From Burkholderia sp. WSM2232 (GTDB lineage Bacteria > Pseudomonadota > Gammaproteobacteria > Burkholderiales > Burkholderiaceae): a DNA stretch of 64,000 bases. The first letter of the stretch is position 1; every line of letters begins with the position of its first letter. The stretch is taken from positions 101,290-165,289 of the forward strand of contig NZ_AWZV01000017.1 in NCBI RefSeq assembly GCF_000472545.1, given 5' to 3'. The position numbers and the translations under genes are program-made. Below are positions 17,013 through 24,992 of this stretch, piece after piece. The notes under the pieces are model-generated. The model was not told where the DNA came from, did not search any database, and worked only from the letters and a program-made list of their open reading frames with translations.

Positions 17013-17645
17013 TCACGCGCGACACTCCGGCGGCGCGAGGTTCGAGGGCAGCGTGGGCGCCTGCGCGGGAGTCGGCCCCGCACCTGGCGCAGGCAACGAC
17101 GACGCGGTCTTGCCGCCAGCGAAGCATTCCCACGCGAGCGCGCCCGCCTGGACCGAGCCCTTCGTCAATGCGACGCGCGCCGTGGGCGCATCGATGTTGT
17201 CAGGCACCGACGGCACGAGCGTGATTGTGTTGGAACCGGCCGGCGCAACACGCGTCGTAAAGGCGACAGTGATCTGGCCGCTGTCGTCGTCGATACGAAC
17301 TGATTCCACGTTGCGGGTGGCCGGCGGCGACGCGTAGCCTCCGCCGAACGCGTTGCCGCTCGCTGCGTTTTCCGAAACGGCGAGTCTCGCCGAGGCCGCG
17401 AGCGACAGGCCCTCGCCCACGCGGCTGCGCGCAAGATAGTCCTGGTACGCGGGAATCGCATAGGCGGCAATCACGCCCACAATAGCCAGCACGATCATCA
17501 GCTCGATAAGCGTGAAGCCGAAACCGAGGCGCGAGCCGACACGGCGACACGCTCGCGCGAATCTCGCGGACCAGCGCGTTCGCGCAGGCCGCAAGTGCGC
17601 CCGGGCGGCGTGCGAATAAGGGGAAGAGGGCAAGGTAACGATCAT
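17013..17645 (-). CDS. Type IV pilin / pilin-like protein with long leader
   Basis: 210 residues. After an Arg-rich 43-residue leader comes Gly43 then FTLIELMIVLAIVGVIAAYA, the prepilin peptidase site with Glu5 and the hydrophobic assembly helix, then IPAYQDYLARSRVGEGL as in PilA. AGGAG eight bases before the ATG at 17645 supports the long leader. Two cysteines near the end, Cys174 and Cys208, would close a Pro/Ala/Ser-rich loop, a form of D-region. The PglL gene downstream suggests that the loop or tail could be O-glycosylated. No other pilus assembly gene is in the window. Confidence 0.88.
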   Translation of the reverse strand: MIVTLPSSPYSHAARAHLRPARTRWSARFARACRRVGSRLGFGFTLIELMIVLAIVGVIAAYAIPAYQDYLARSRVGEGLSLAASARLAVSENAASGNAFGGGYASPPATRNVESVRIDDDSGQITVAFTTRVAPAGSNTITLVPSVPDNIDAPTARVALTKGSVQAGALAWECFAGGKTASSLPAPGAGPTPAQAPTLPSNLAPPECRA

Positions 17646-17659
17646 CAGCAGGCTCCTGA

Positions 17660-17699
17660 AACGAAAAGCGCCTGCTCCGCGAATCGGGAACAGGCGCTT
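17660..17699 (-). terminator. Rho-independent terminator after terC-like gene
   Basis: On the minus strand AAGCGCCTG pairs with CAGGCGCTT across a 16-base loop and is followed by TTCGTTT. It lies between the TerC-like gene and the pilin, so the pilin is likely transcribed from its own promoter in, or overlapping, this gap. Confidence 0.8.
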
Positions 17700-17781
17700 G
17701 CATCGTAGCGAGCGACGCTCGTATCAGACAGTCAGCCAGATGGCTAACGTCGAGGTCTCAAAACTCATGCTCTGCCCGGCT

Positions 17782-18486
17782 TCAGGCCGCCGCGGACCGT
17801 GCGTTGCGGCGCTTGATCACATAGCCAAGGATTACGACGAAGAGCGCGCCTGCAACGCTCATCCCATATTCGGCGAGCGGCGTGTCGAGGACCGGCCAGC
17901 GGTCGCCGGCAGGATCGTTGACGATCAGCCCGCCCGCGATCCAGCCAAGCAGTGCTGCGCCCAACGTGATGACGATAGGGAAACGGTCCAGCAGCTTGAG
18001 TACGAGCTGGCTGCCCCACACGATCAGCGGAATGCTCACTACCAGACCGAAGATCACCAGCGCAAGGCGATGCTCCGGGTCGGCGGCCTCGGCCGCGCCC
18101 GCGATCGCGATCACGTTGTCTAGACTCATGACGGCATCCGCGACGATGATCGTTTTGATCGCCGAGACCAGCTTGTCGGCAGGCTTCACGTTCTCATGCG
18201 CGTCGTGCGCCGGCGCCATCAGACGCACGCCGATCCACAGCAGCAGCAGCCCGCCCGCGAATTTCAGCAAGGGCACGTCGAGCAACGCGACCGCGAACGC
18301 AATCAGGATGACGCGCAGCAGAATCGCCCCTGCCGTGCCCCACAGCACGCCCTTGGTGCGCTGCGCAGGCGGCAGGTTGCGGCAGGCGAGCGCGATCACG
18401 ACGGCGTTGTCGCCACCGAGCAGGATGTCGATGACAATAATCTGGAAGACTGCGCCCCAGTGGAGCGTGGCGAGGAACTCGAGCAT
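17782..18486 (-). CDS. TerC-family integral membrane protein
   Basis: 234 residues with about seven hydrophobic helices. The signature IIVIDILLGGDNAVVIALACRNLP near residues 17-40 and its internal echo IIVADAVMSLDNVIAIAGAAEAADPEHRLALVIFGL carry the paired acidic-Asn motifs of the TerC/YjbE/YkoY family. These proteins are linked to metal homeostasis, notably manganese export or metalation of exported enzymes. I looked for a yybP-ykoY manganese riboswitch in the 143 bases upstream and did not recognise one; the space is taken up by two terminators of sucD. Confidence 0.87.
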   Translation of the reverse strand: MLEFLATLHWGAVFQIIVIDILLGGDNAVVIALACRNLPPAQRTKGVLWGTAGAILLRVILIAFAVALLDVPLLKFAGGLLLLWIGVRLMAPAHDAHENVKPADKLVSAIKTIIVADAVMSLDNVIAIAGAAEAADPEHRLALVIFGLVVSIPLIVWGSQLVLKLLDRFPIVITLGAALLGWIAGGLIVNDPAGDRWPVLDTPLAEYGMSVAGALFVVILGYVIKRRNARSAAA

Positions 18487-18524
18487 GAGCGAAAGAATAA
18501 GAAGAAACAGGAGGCGCGGCCAAT

Positions 18525-18558
18525 AAAAAAGCGGAGGAGTGTTTCACTCCCCCGCTTT
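18525..18558 (-). terminator. Second terminator downstream of sucD
   Basis: On the minus strand AAAGCGG, then GGGAGT pairs with ACTCC around a short GAAAC-type loop and CCGCTTTTTTA closes with six T residues. It lies 39 bases before the TerC-like gene start and forms a tandem pair with the hairpin at 18595-18620. Confidence 0.85.
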
Positions 18559-18594
18559 GAGCCGCACGCTAACGAAAGGATCTCGTAAGCGTAT

Positions 18595-18620
18595 CAAAAA
18601 AGGCGCCGCAACTGGGCGCC
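18595..18620 (-). terminator. Terminator of the sucCD operon
   Basis: On the minus strand GGCGCC, a short CAGTTGC loop and GGCGCC are followed by seven T residues starting ten bases past the sucD stop. It is a strong Rho-independent signal, backed up by a second one at 18525-18558. Confidence 0.9.
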
Positions 18621-18629
18621 AGTTTCGAT

Positions 18630-19511
18630 TTACAACATCGCCTTCAGAAGACGCGCCATTTCCGACGGGTTCTTCGTGACCTTGATGCCGCAGGCGTCCA
18701 TGATTTCCAGCTTGGCTTCAGCCGTATCCGCACCGCCCGAGATCAGCGCGCCGGCGTGGCCCATGCGCTTGCCCGGAGGCGCCGTAACGCCGGCGATGAA
18801 GCCGACCACCGGCTTCTTCATGTTGTCCTTGATCCAGTGCGCCGCATTCGCTTCGTCCGGACCGCCGATCTCGCCGATCATGATGACGGCGTCCGTATCC
18901 GGATCGTCGTTGAACATCTTCATCACGTCGATGTGCTTCAGACCGTTGATCGGGTCGCCGCCGATACCGACTGCCGACGACTGACCGAGACCGATCGCCG
19001 TCAACTGGCCGACTGCTTCGTACGTCAGCGTGCCCGAACGCGACACGACGCCGATGCGGCCCTTGCGGTGAATGTGACCCGGCATGATGCCGATCTTCAG
19101 TTCGTCCGGCGTGATCGTGCCCGGGCAGTTCGGTCCGAGCAGCAGCGTCTTGCGGTTTTCGCGACGCATACGGTCCTTGATCTCGATCATGTCGCGCACG
19201 GGAATACCTTCCGTGATACAGATCGCGAGATCCAGATCGGCTTCGACCGCTTCCCAGATTGCAGCAGCAGCGCCTGCCGGCGGAACGTAGATCACCGACA
19301 CGGTTGCGCCCGTTTCAGCCTTGGCTTCCGCGACGCTCGCGTAGATCGGAATGCCTTCGAAGTCTTCGCCGGCACGCTTCGGGTTCACGCCTGCCACGTA
19401 GGCTTCGCGGCCGTTTGCGTATTCACGGCAAGCACGCGTGTGGAACTGACCGGTCTTGCCGGTGATGCCCTGCGTGATGACCTTGGTGTCTTTGTTAATC
19501 AGAATCGACAT
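18630..19511 (-). CDS. sucD: Succinate-CoA ligase (ADP-forming), alpha subunit
   Basis: 293 residues beginning MSILINKDTKVITQGITGKTGQFHTRACREYANG, the CoA-binding Rossmann start. The phosphorylated histidine is in KRMGHAGALISGGADTAEAK near residue 245. GPNCPGTITPDELKIGIMPG is the conserved CoA/phosphate segment. It couples succinyl-CoA cleavage to nucleotide triphosphate formation in the TCA cycle with the beta subunit encoded upstream (137-base gap). Confidence 0.98.
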   Translation of the reverse strand: MSILINKDTKVITQGITGKTGQFHTRACREYANGREAYVAGVNPKRAGEDFEGIPIYASVAEAKAETGATVSVIYVPPAGAAAAIWEAVEADLDLAICITEGIPVRDMIEIKDRMRRENRKTLLLGPNCPGTITPDELKIGIMPGHIHRKGRIGVVSRSGTLTYEAVGQLTAIGLGQSSAVGIGGDPINGLKHIDVMKMFNDDPDTDAVIMIGEIGGPDEANAAHWIKDNMKKPVVGFIAGVTAPPGKRMGHAGALISGGADTAEAKLEIMDACGIKVTKNPSEMARLLKAML

Positions 19512-19648
19512 GTATTGACCTCTGTTCGTTTGGCGCCGCCCGGTGGCGTGACGCGGCGAAATGTTCTTCGCCCGCGCCGCTCATGCAGCACACGGGCGGC
19601 GCCATTCGTAATCCTGGTTAATCCTCGTAAGTGCGCTCGGAGTCTGGC

Positions 19649-20818
19649 TTACGCCTTACCCGCAGCAGCCGCGACGACCTTCTGAGCCGCTTCTTCCATG
19701 CTGTCGGCCGAAATGATCGGCAGGCCGGATTCAGCGAGCATCTTCTTGCCCAGGTCTTCGTTGGTGCCCTTCATGCGGACCACGAGCGGCACCTTGAGCG
19801 ACACGGCCTTCGACGCCGCGATCACGCCTTCCGCGATCACGTCGCAACGCATGATGCCGCCGAAGATGTTGACCAGAATTGCGGTCAGGTTCGGGTTCTT
19901 CAGCATGATCTTGAAGGCTTCCGTGACCTTCTCCGTCGTGGCGCCGCCGCCCACGTCGAGGAAGTTCGCCGGTTCGCCGCCGAACAGCTTGATGGTGTCC
20001 ATCGTCGCCATTGCGAGGCCCGCGCCGTTCACCAGACAGCCGATGTTGCCGTCGAGCGAGATGTACGCGAGGTCGAACTTCGACGCCTCGACTTCAGCCG
20101 GATCTTCTTCGTCCAGATCGCGGTACGCGACGATTTCCGGATGACGGAACAGCGCGTTCGAGTCGAAGTTGAACTTGGCGTCGAGCGCGATGACCTTGCC
20201 GTCGCCGGTCAGGATCAGCGGGTTGATTTCGGCGAGCGACGCGTCGGTTTCCCAGAACGCCTTATAGAGGCCTTGCAGGATGGCGCGCGCTTGCGGAATC
20301 GAAGCGTCGGGCACGCCGATCTTCTTCGCGAGGTCGTCTGCTTCCGCGTCCTTCAGGCCGGTCGACGGGTCCACGGCAACCTTGTGGATCAGCTCGGGCG
20401 TCTTTTCCGCGACTTCTTCGACGTCCATGCCGCCTTCGCTCGAGGCCATCACGACGATCTTCTGCGAAACGCGGTCGATCACGAGGCCGACATACAGTTC
20501 CTTCTTGATGTCAGCGCCTTCTTCGATCAGCAGACGGTTCACCTTCTGCCCTTCCGGACCGGTCTGGTGCGTGACGAGCTGCATGCCGAGGATCTGGTTC
20601 GCGTACTCGCGAACCTGGTCCAGCGACTTGGCAACCTTCACGCCGCCACCCTTGCCACGGCCACCCGCGTGGATCTGAGCCTTCACGACCCAAACCGGGC
20701 CGCCGAGCTCTTCCGCGGCCTTGACCGCATCATCCACCGAGAAGACCGGCTTGCCGCGCGGTACCGCGACGCCGAATTTCCGCAGGATTTCCTTACCCTG
20801 GTACTCGTGAATCTTCAT
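19649..20818 (-). CDS. sucC: Succinate-CoA ligase (ADP-forming), beta subunit
   Basis: 389 residues from MKIHEYQGKEILRKFGVAVPRG, the ATP-grasp start of SucC. VVKAQIHAGGRGKGGGVKVAKS near residue 44 is the nucleotide-binding loop, and CLVNGAGLAMATMDTIKLFGGEPANFLDVGGGA followed by VNIFGGIMRCD is the subunit-contact and power-helix region. Length is standard. It is the first gene of the sucCD operon; the DUF2889 gene ends 29 bases upstream on the same strand. Confidence 0.98.
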   Translation of the reverse strand: MKIHEYQGKEILRKFGVAVPRGKPVFSVDDAVKAAEELGGPVWVVKAQIHAGGRGKGGGVKVAKSLDQVREYANQILGMQLVTHQTGPEGQKVNRLLIEEGADIKKELYVGLVIDRVSQKIVVMASSEGGMDVEEVAEKTPELIHKVAVDPSTGLKDAEADDLAKKIGVPDASIPQARAILQGLYKAFWETDASLAEINPLILTGDGKVIALDAKFNFDSNALFRHPEIVAYRDLDEEDPAEVEASKFDLAYISLDGNIGCLVNGAGLAMATMDTIKLFGGEPANFLDVGGGATTEKVTEAFKIMLKNPNLTAILVNIFGGIMRCDVIAEGVIAASKAVSLKVPLVVRMKGTNEDLGKKMLAESGLPIISADSMEEAAQKVVAAAAGKA

Positions 20819-20847
20819 GCGTGATTCCCTTCAGTCTGAGAGTTGGA

Positions 20848-21552
20848 TTAAACATCGCTTCCGCTACCGTCCAACATGCCGGGCGCATTGCCCCTGCCTT
20901 CGTGGCGGGCCGCCCCGTTGTCTGGCGATGCCGGGCGGTCAGCTGGGCGTGGCGCATGGCCATACCAGCGCGGGTAAAACTGCTGCACTGCCTCCCCGTC
21001 GAAACGCAGCGCCTGGCAGCGTCCCAACTGGAATGGCGGTTTATCGTTTAAACGTTCGGCATTCCCGTCGGCCGACCCGTTTTCCGAACTTGCACTGCCG
21101 CCTTGCGTGTCGTCACCGGTGTTCCAAACGTCGCCGGCAAACGCCTGGATAGCGGCGGTTGGCAGGATCGCGCACAACTCCGTGAGATGCGTGCAGCCGG
21201 CCGTGCCGGCCAGCAAACGGGCAGCATCGCGACGGAAGTTGTGGAACAGATTGAGCCCGATGAGGGCACGGTAGGCGGGATTGCTGGCTTGGCAGAGCCC
21301 AGGATAGGGCACCCAGTCGGACGACGCCTCGGCGTCGACGACATTGAGCTTGCGATCGATGGTGATGCGAAGCCAGAGTTCATGGATCGGTTGACCATTG
21401 GGCCGGACGCCCGACGCAAGTACCACGTCGCGTGGCTTTTCGTCGGTCAGGCACGCTTCCACATCCCACAGGCCGTCGTCTCGCTCATAAGCTTCCGCTC
21501 GGATTGCGCGGCGATGGCGCAATTGACGGGACACTGGCGAGGAAAGCGGCAT
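20848..21552 (-). CDS. DUF2889 domain protein
   Basis: 234 residues. The first 165 match the pattern I know for DUF2889: RQLRHRRAIRAEAYERDDGLWDVEACLTDEKPRDV, then PIHELWLRITIDRKLNVVDAEASSDWVPYPGLC and GCTHLTELCAILPTAAIQAF. No enzyme activity is assigned to this family. The C-terminal tail is polar and variable (TGDDTQGGSASSENGSADGN). It precedes sucC closely on the same strand and may be read through into sucCD, which would link it to central metabolism by position only. Confidence 0.8.
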   Translation of the reverse strand: MPLSSPVSRQLRHRRAIRAEAYERDDGLWDVEACLTDEKPRDVVLASGVRPNGQPIHELWLRITIDRKLNVVDAEASSDWVPYPGLCQASNPAYRALIGLNLFHNFRRDAARLLAGTAGCTHLTELCAILPTAAIQAFAGDVWNTGDDTQGGSASSENGSADGNAERLNDKPPFQLGRCQALRFDGEAVQQFYPRWYGHAPRPADRPASPDNGAARHEGRGNAPGMLDGSGSDV

Positions 21553-21776
21553 GCGGAAAGGAAAGGCCGAATTGGAAAACGCGTGAATTTTAGCATACTG
21601 GGTATTCGAGACAGCCCGGAATGCGGCGGAGACGGCCTCCGGCCGGTTATCGGCGGGGTTATGGCCGGGATGGCCGGTGCAGGGATAGTTGGCTCGCCAC
21701 TGCCGGCGACGCGCTTTGCTGCTATTGCACCGCTGGCGTGCCGCCGATTCACCTGAATCGCCACGCTATTGCGGTG

Positions 21777-22826
21777 CTATTCGCCGCTCCACTCTTCGTC
21801 GATACCCTTGAGAATTTTGCCGATCGTCGCGCCCGAAAAACCGCGCGACGCGAGAAAGCGCGCCTGCTTCGCGCGCTCAGCCGGGGTTTGCGGAAGCTGA
21901 CCGAATTTCTTACGCCACACAGCCTGAGCGCGCGCCAGTTCGGTTTCGCGCAGCTGAGCGCTCGCCTCCTCGACCAGCGCCTGATCTACCGCGTGCTGCT
22001 TCAATTCGCCGACGATCCGGCTCGCGCCAAGCCGCGACGAGCGGCGATGGATGAGGCTTTCGGCAAACCGCGAATCGGACAGCCAGTTCTCGGCCTCCAA
22101 CGTGTCGAGCAGCGTATCGAGAGAGTCGCTTTCTTCGACGAAGGGTTTCAGCTTGCGCGCGAGTTCGCTGCGGCTGTACTCACGACGCGACAGATAGCCG
22201 AGCGCACGCCCTTTGAGGGAACGTGCGGGGCGCGCGGATTTTTTCGACTGGCTTAGGCCCGGCAGGGAGGCGCCAGGCTGACCGGTGCCACGAGGCGCGC
22301 TGGTGCGATCGAAGTCGGTGGGTTCGCCGGGAGCCTGGGGGTTGCCGGGGGTGTAAGCGTTGCCGGGAGTGTAGGCGTTGTCGGGGGCGCCGCGAGAGCC
22401 CAGGGAATTGCGGAAGCCAGATGAGCGAGATGAACCGCGTGCGCCGGACGAACCACGTGCACTCGAGGAGCCACGTGAGCGCGTATAGACAGGCTCCGCC
22501 GACTCGCCAGACTGCGTTTCGGGAAATTGACCGCGCCGCGGAGCACCACCTGCGGCGCGATCATGTGCGTCGAACGACTCGAAGGGATCGAAGGGATCGA
22601 GAGGAGCGGGAGGGTCAAACGGATCCGAGGGGCCGGACCGATCCGAGGAATGCGACGAATGTGAGGAACACGACGAATACCAAGAGGCCGGCACATGCGC
22701 TGACGCTGACCGATGCGCCGACCGATCCGCTGCCCGCTCCGGGGGCTCCACTGAAGAATCGCTGTCATCACGCGGGCCGCCCGTGTTGCGTCCGGTGTCG
22801 GACAAAGGCCGGCCCTTGCGTATCAC
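21777..22826 (-). CDS. recX: RecX regulatory protein with long low-complexity N-terminus
   Basis: 349 residues if translation starts at the GTG seven bases after the recA stop. The RecX helical repeats occupy roughly residues 195-349: ALGYLSRREYSRSELARKL, then LDTLEAENWLSDSRFAESLIHRR and RFLASRGFSGATIGKIL. The first ~190 residues are Ser/Pro/Gly/Asp-rich with internal short repeats (DPFD, RGSS, NAYTPG) and look disordered. RecX binds RecA filaments and limits them. I see no ribosome-binding site before the GTG and no ATG in frame before the conserved domain, so the true start is uncertain; coupling to recA translation would explain it. Confidence 0.82.
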   Translation of the reverse strand: MIRKGRPLSDTGRNTGGPRDDSDSSVEPPERAADRSAHRSASAHVPASWYSSCSSHSSHSSDRSGPSDPFDPPAPLDPFDPFESFDAHDRAAGGAPRRGQFPETQSGESAEPVYTRSRGSSSARGSSGARGSSRSSGFRNSLGSRGAPDNAYTPGNAYTPGNPQAPGEPTDFDRTSAPRGTGQPGASLPGLSQSKKSARPARSLKGRALGYLSRREYSRSELARKLKPFVEESDSLDTLLDTLEAENWLSDSRFAESLIHRRSSRLGASRIVGELKQHAVDQALVEEASAQLRETELARAQAVWRKKFGQLPQTPAERAKQARFLASRGFSGATIGKILKGIDEEWSGE

Positions 22827-22833
22827 GGGGTGA

Positions 22834-23907
22834 TTACTCTTCGTCCGCGACTTCCGCGCCTGCGCCGGTCACTGCCTCGGCCATGGCGTTCACGCCCAGC
22901 GATTCGCGGATGCGGTTTTCGATTTCACGAGCGATGTCCGGATTCTCGCGCAGGAATTCACGCGCGTTGTCCTTACCCTGGCCAATACGCTCGCCGTTAT
23001 AGCTGTACCAGGCGCCGGCCTTGTCGACGATCTTGGCTTGCACGCCCAAGTCGATGATTTCGCCCTGACGCGAGATACCCTCGCCGTACAGAATGTCAAA
23101 AATCGCCTCGCGGAACGGCGGCGAAACCTTGTTCTTCACGACCTTGACGCGCGTTTCGTTGCCGATTACTTCGTCGTTCTTCTTGATCGAGCCGATACGG
23201 CGAATATCCAGACGCACCGACGCATAGAACTTCAGCGCGTTACCGCCGGTGGTGGTTTCCGGATTGCCGAACATCACGCCGATCTTCATGCGGATCTGGT
23301 TGATGAAGATCACGAGGCAATTCGTACGCTTGATGGTACCCGTCAGCTTGCGCAGCGCCTGCGACATAAGACGCGCTTGCAGACCCGGCAGCGAGTCGCC
23401 CATTTCACCTTCGATTTCCGCCTTCGGCACGAGCGCCGCGACCGAGTCGATCACGATCATGTCGATGGAGCCCGAGCGCACCAGCGCGTCAGCAATTTCC
23501 AGAGCCTGCTCGCCCGTGTCCGGCTGCGAAACCAGCAGGTCGCTCACATTTACGCCGAGCTTGCCCGCATATTGAATGTCCAGCGCGTGCTCCGCGTCGA
23601 TAAACGCCGCCGTGCCGCCGAGTTTTTGCATTTCGGCGATCACCTGGAGTGTCAGCGTGGTTTTACCCGACGACTCCGGACCGTAGATTTCGACCACGCG
23701 GCCGCGCGGCAAACCGCCGACGCCAAGCGCGATATCGAGGCCGAGCGATCCCGTGGAAACGACCTGGATGTCTTCGACCACCTCACCTGCGCCGAGCCGC
23801 ATGACCGACCCTTTGCCGAACTGCTTTTCGATCTGCGCGAGGGCGGCAGCGAGTGCCTTGCTCTTTTCAGCAGTCAGTCCAGCCGAGCCTTTCTTGCTTT
23901 CTTCCAT
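22834..23907 (-). CDS. recA: Recombinase RecA
   Basis: 357 residues from MEESKKGSAGLTAEKSKALAAAL. Walker A is GPESSGKTT (about residues 76-84); IDAEHALD, MIVIDSVAALVPKAEIEGEMGD, and FINQIRMKIGVMFGNPETTTGG (loop L2) follow; the acidic tail ends GAEVADEE. It drives strand exchange and LexA self-cleavage in the SOS response. The frame is open upstream but the ATG at 23907 gives the canonical protein. A LexA box overlaps the promoter 81 bases upstream. recX follows after seven bases. Confidence 0.98.
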   Translation of the reverse strand: MEESKKGSAGLTAEKSKALAAALAQIEKQFGKGSVMRLGAGEVVEDIQVVSTGSLGLDIALGVGGLPRGRVVEIYGPESSGKTTLTLQVIAEMQKLGGTAAFIDAEHALDIQYAGKLGVNVSDLLVSQPDTGEQALEIADALVRSGSIDMIVIDSVAALVPKAEIEGEMGDSLPGLQARLMSQALRKLTGTIKRTNCLVIFINQIRMKIGVMFGNPETTTGGNALKFYASVRLDIRRIGSIKKNDEVIGNETRVKVVKNKVSPPFREAIFDILYGEGISRQGEIIDLGVQAKIVDKAGAWYSYNGERIGQGKDNAREFLRENPDIAREIENRIRESLGVNAMAEAVTGAGAEVADEE

Positions 23908-23987
23908 GAATCGTCCTTTGCTATGATGAACGGCGTCTGAGGCAGATGTGTGGTCCACTGTGAGAGGACAGCACACGAAACTCAGAC

Positions 23988-24016
23988 ACTGTATAAAAAA
24001 ACAGTGGTTTTGGCAA
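23988..24016 (-). promoter_or_regulatory. recA promoter with overlapping LexA (SOS) box
   Basis: On the minus strand TTGCCA (24016-24011) and TACAGT (23993-23988) are spaced by 17 bases, a good sigma-70 promoter. CTGT-N8-ACAG at 23989-24004, with a T/A-rich centre, matches the LexA operator and overlaps the spacer and -10 element, so bound LexA would block RNA polymerase. Confidence 0.9.
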
Positions 24017-24143
24017 GTGCGATTCTCAAGCGAACGCGCATTTTTACTATCGCCCTGCCCAGCCCACCCACAATAATTTTCGGAGACCGCTGTGCGCCGC
24101 GGGGACACCCAAGGTGCCGGCCAACGCCCTGAGCTGGCGCATC

Positions 24144-24983
24144 ATGCGAATTCTGATTGCCGAAGACGACAGCATACTCGCGGACGGTCTGGTTCGATCA
24201 CTCCGCCAATCGGCCTATGCTGTCGACCACGTGAAGAACGGCGTGGAGGCCGACACCGCGCTGTCCATGCAAAGTTTCGACCTGCTGATTCTCGATCTCG
24301 GCCTGCCGCGCATGTCCGGGCTAGAGGTGCTGCGGCGCCTGCGCGCCCGCAATTCGAATCTGCCCGTGCTGATTCTCACCGCGGCGGACAGCGTCGACGA
24401 ACGCGTCAAGGGCCTCGATCTCGGCGCGGACGACTACATGGCCAAGCCGTTCGCGCTCAATGAACTGGAAGCCCGCGTGCGGGCGCTGACGCGCCGCGGC
24501 GCGGGCGGCGGCCCGACCGTCGTGCGGCATGGCTCGCTGTCGTTCGATCAGGTGGGCCGGATCGCCTATATCAACGACCAGGTGATAGACCTGTCGGCGC
24601 GCGAGCTCGGCCTACTCGAAGTGTTGCTGCAGCGGATCGGCCGGCTGGTGTCGAAGGAACAACTGGTCGACCATCTGTGCGAATGGGGCGAGGAAGTCAG
24701 CAACAACGCAATCGAAGTGTACGTGCACCGGCTGCGTAAGAAGATCGAGCCGAGCGGCGTACGCATCATCACCGTGCGTGGGCTCGGTTACTGCCTCGAA
24801 AAGGCGGTCGTGTCCGCGAACGTCAACACGAACGCCACCGCGAGCGCCAATGCAAGCGGCACTGCAAACGCCAACGCAGACGCCGCCGCGCCCGCGTCCA
24901 ACGGCCCCGAGCCGGCGCCTTCGCCCTCCTCGCCAACGCAGACGCCGTCGGGCGCCATGCCGGCGAGCCACCACTACAAATAG
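24144..24983 (+). CDS. OmpR-family response regulator (TctD/QseB-like)
   Basis: 279 residues from MRILIAEDDSILADGLVRSLR. Receiver: acidic pair in AEDD, phospho-acceptor Asp51 in LLILDLGLPRMSG, Thr in LILTAADS, Lys in YMAKPFALNEL. The winged helix covers about residues 125-222 (LSARELGLLEVLLQRIGRLVSKEQL through VHRLRKKIEPSGVRIITVRGLGYCL). An unusual ~55-residue tail rich in Ala, Asn, Thr and Pro follows. A kinase gene starts nine bases downstream, forming an operon. It is divergent from recA across a 236-base gap. Confidence 0.93.
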   Translation: MRILIAEDDSILADGLVRSLRQSAYAVDHVKNGVEADTALSMQSFDLLILDLGLPRMSGLEVLRRLRARNSNLPVLILTAADSVDERVKGLDLGADDYMAKPFALNELEARVRALTRRGAGGGPTVVRHGSLSFDQVGRIAYINDQVIDLSARELGLLEVLLQRIGRLVSKEQLVDHLCEWGEEVSNNAIEVYVHRLRKKIEPSGVRIITVRGLGYCLEKAVVSANVNTNATASANASGTANANADAAAPASNGPEPAPSPSSPTQTPSGAMPASHHYK

Positions 24984-24992
24984 AGCACGCCC

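Noticed and set aside
15709..17337. Long plus-strand open frame (over 500 codons) opposite pglL and the pilin
   Set aside because: It is antisense to two well-supported genes, is rich in Arg/His as expected of a shadow in high-GC DNA, and spans the minisatellite.
18487..18629. yybP-ykoY manganese riboswitch before the TerC-like gene
   Set aside because: The gap is filled by two terminator hairpins and I could not find the conserved riboswitch core.
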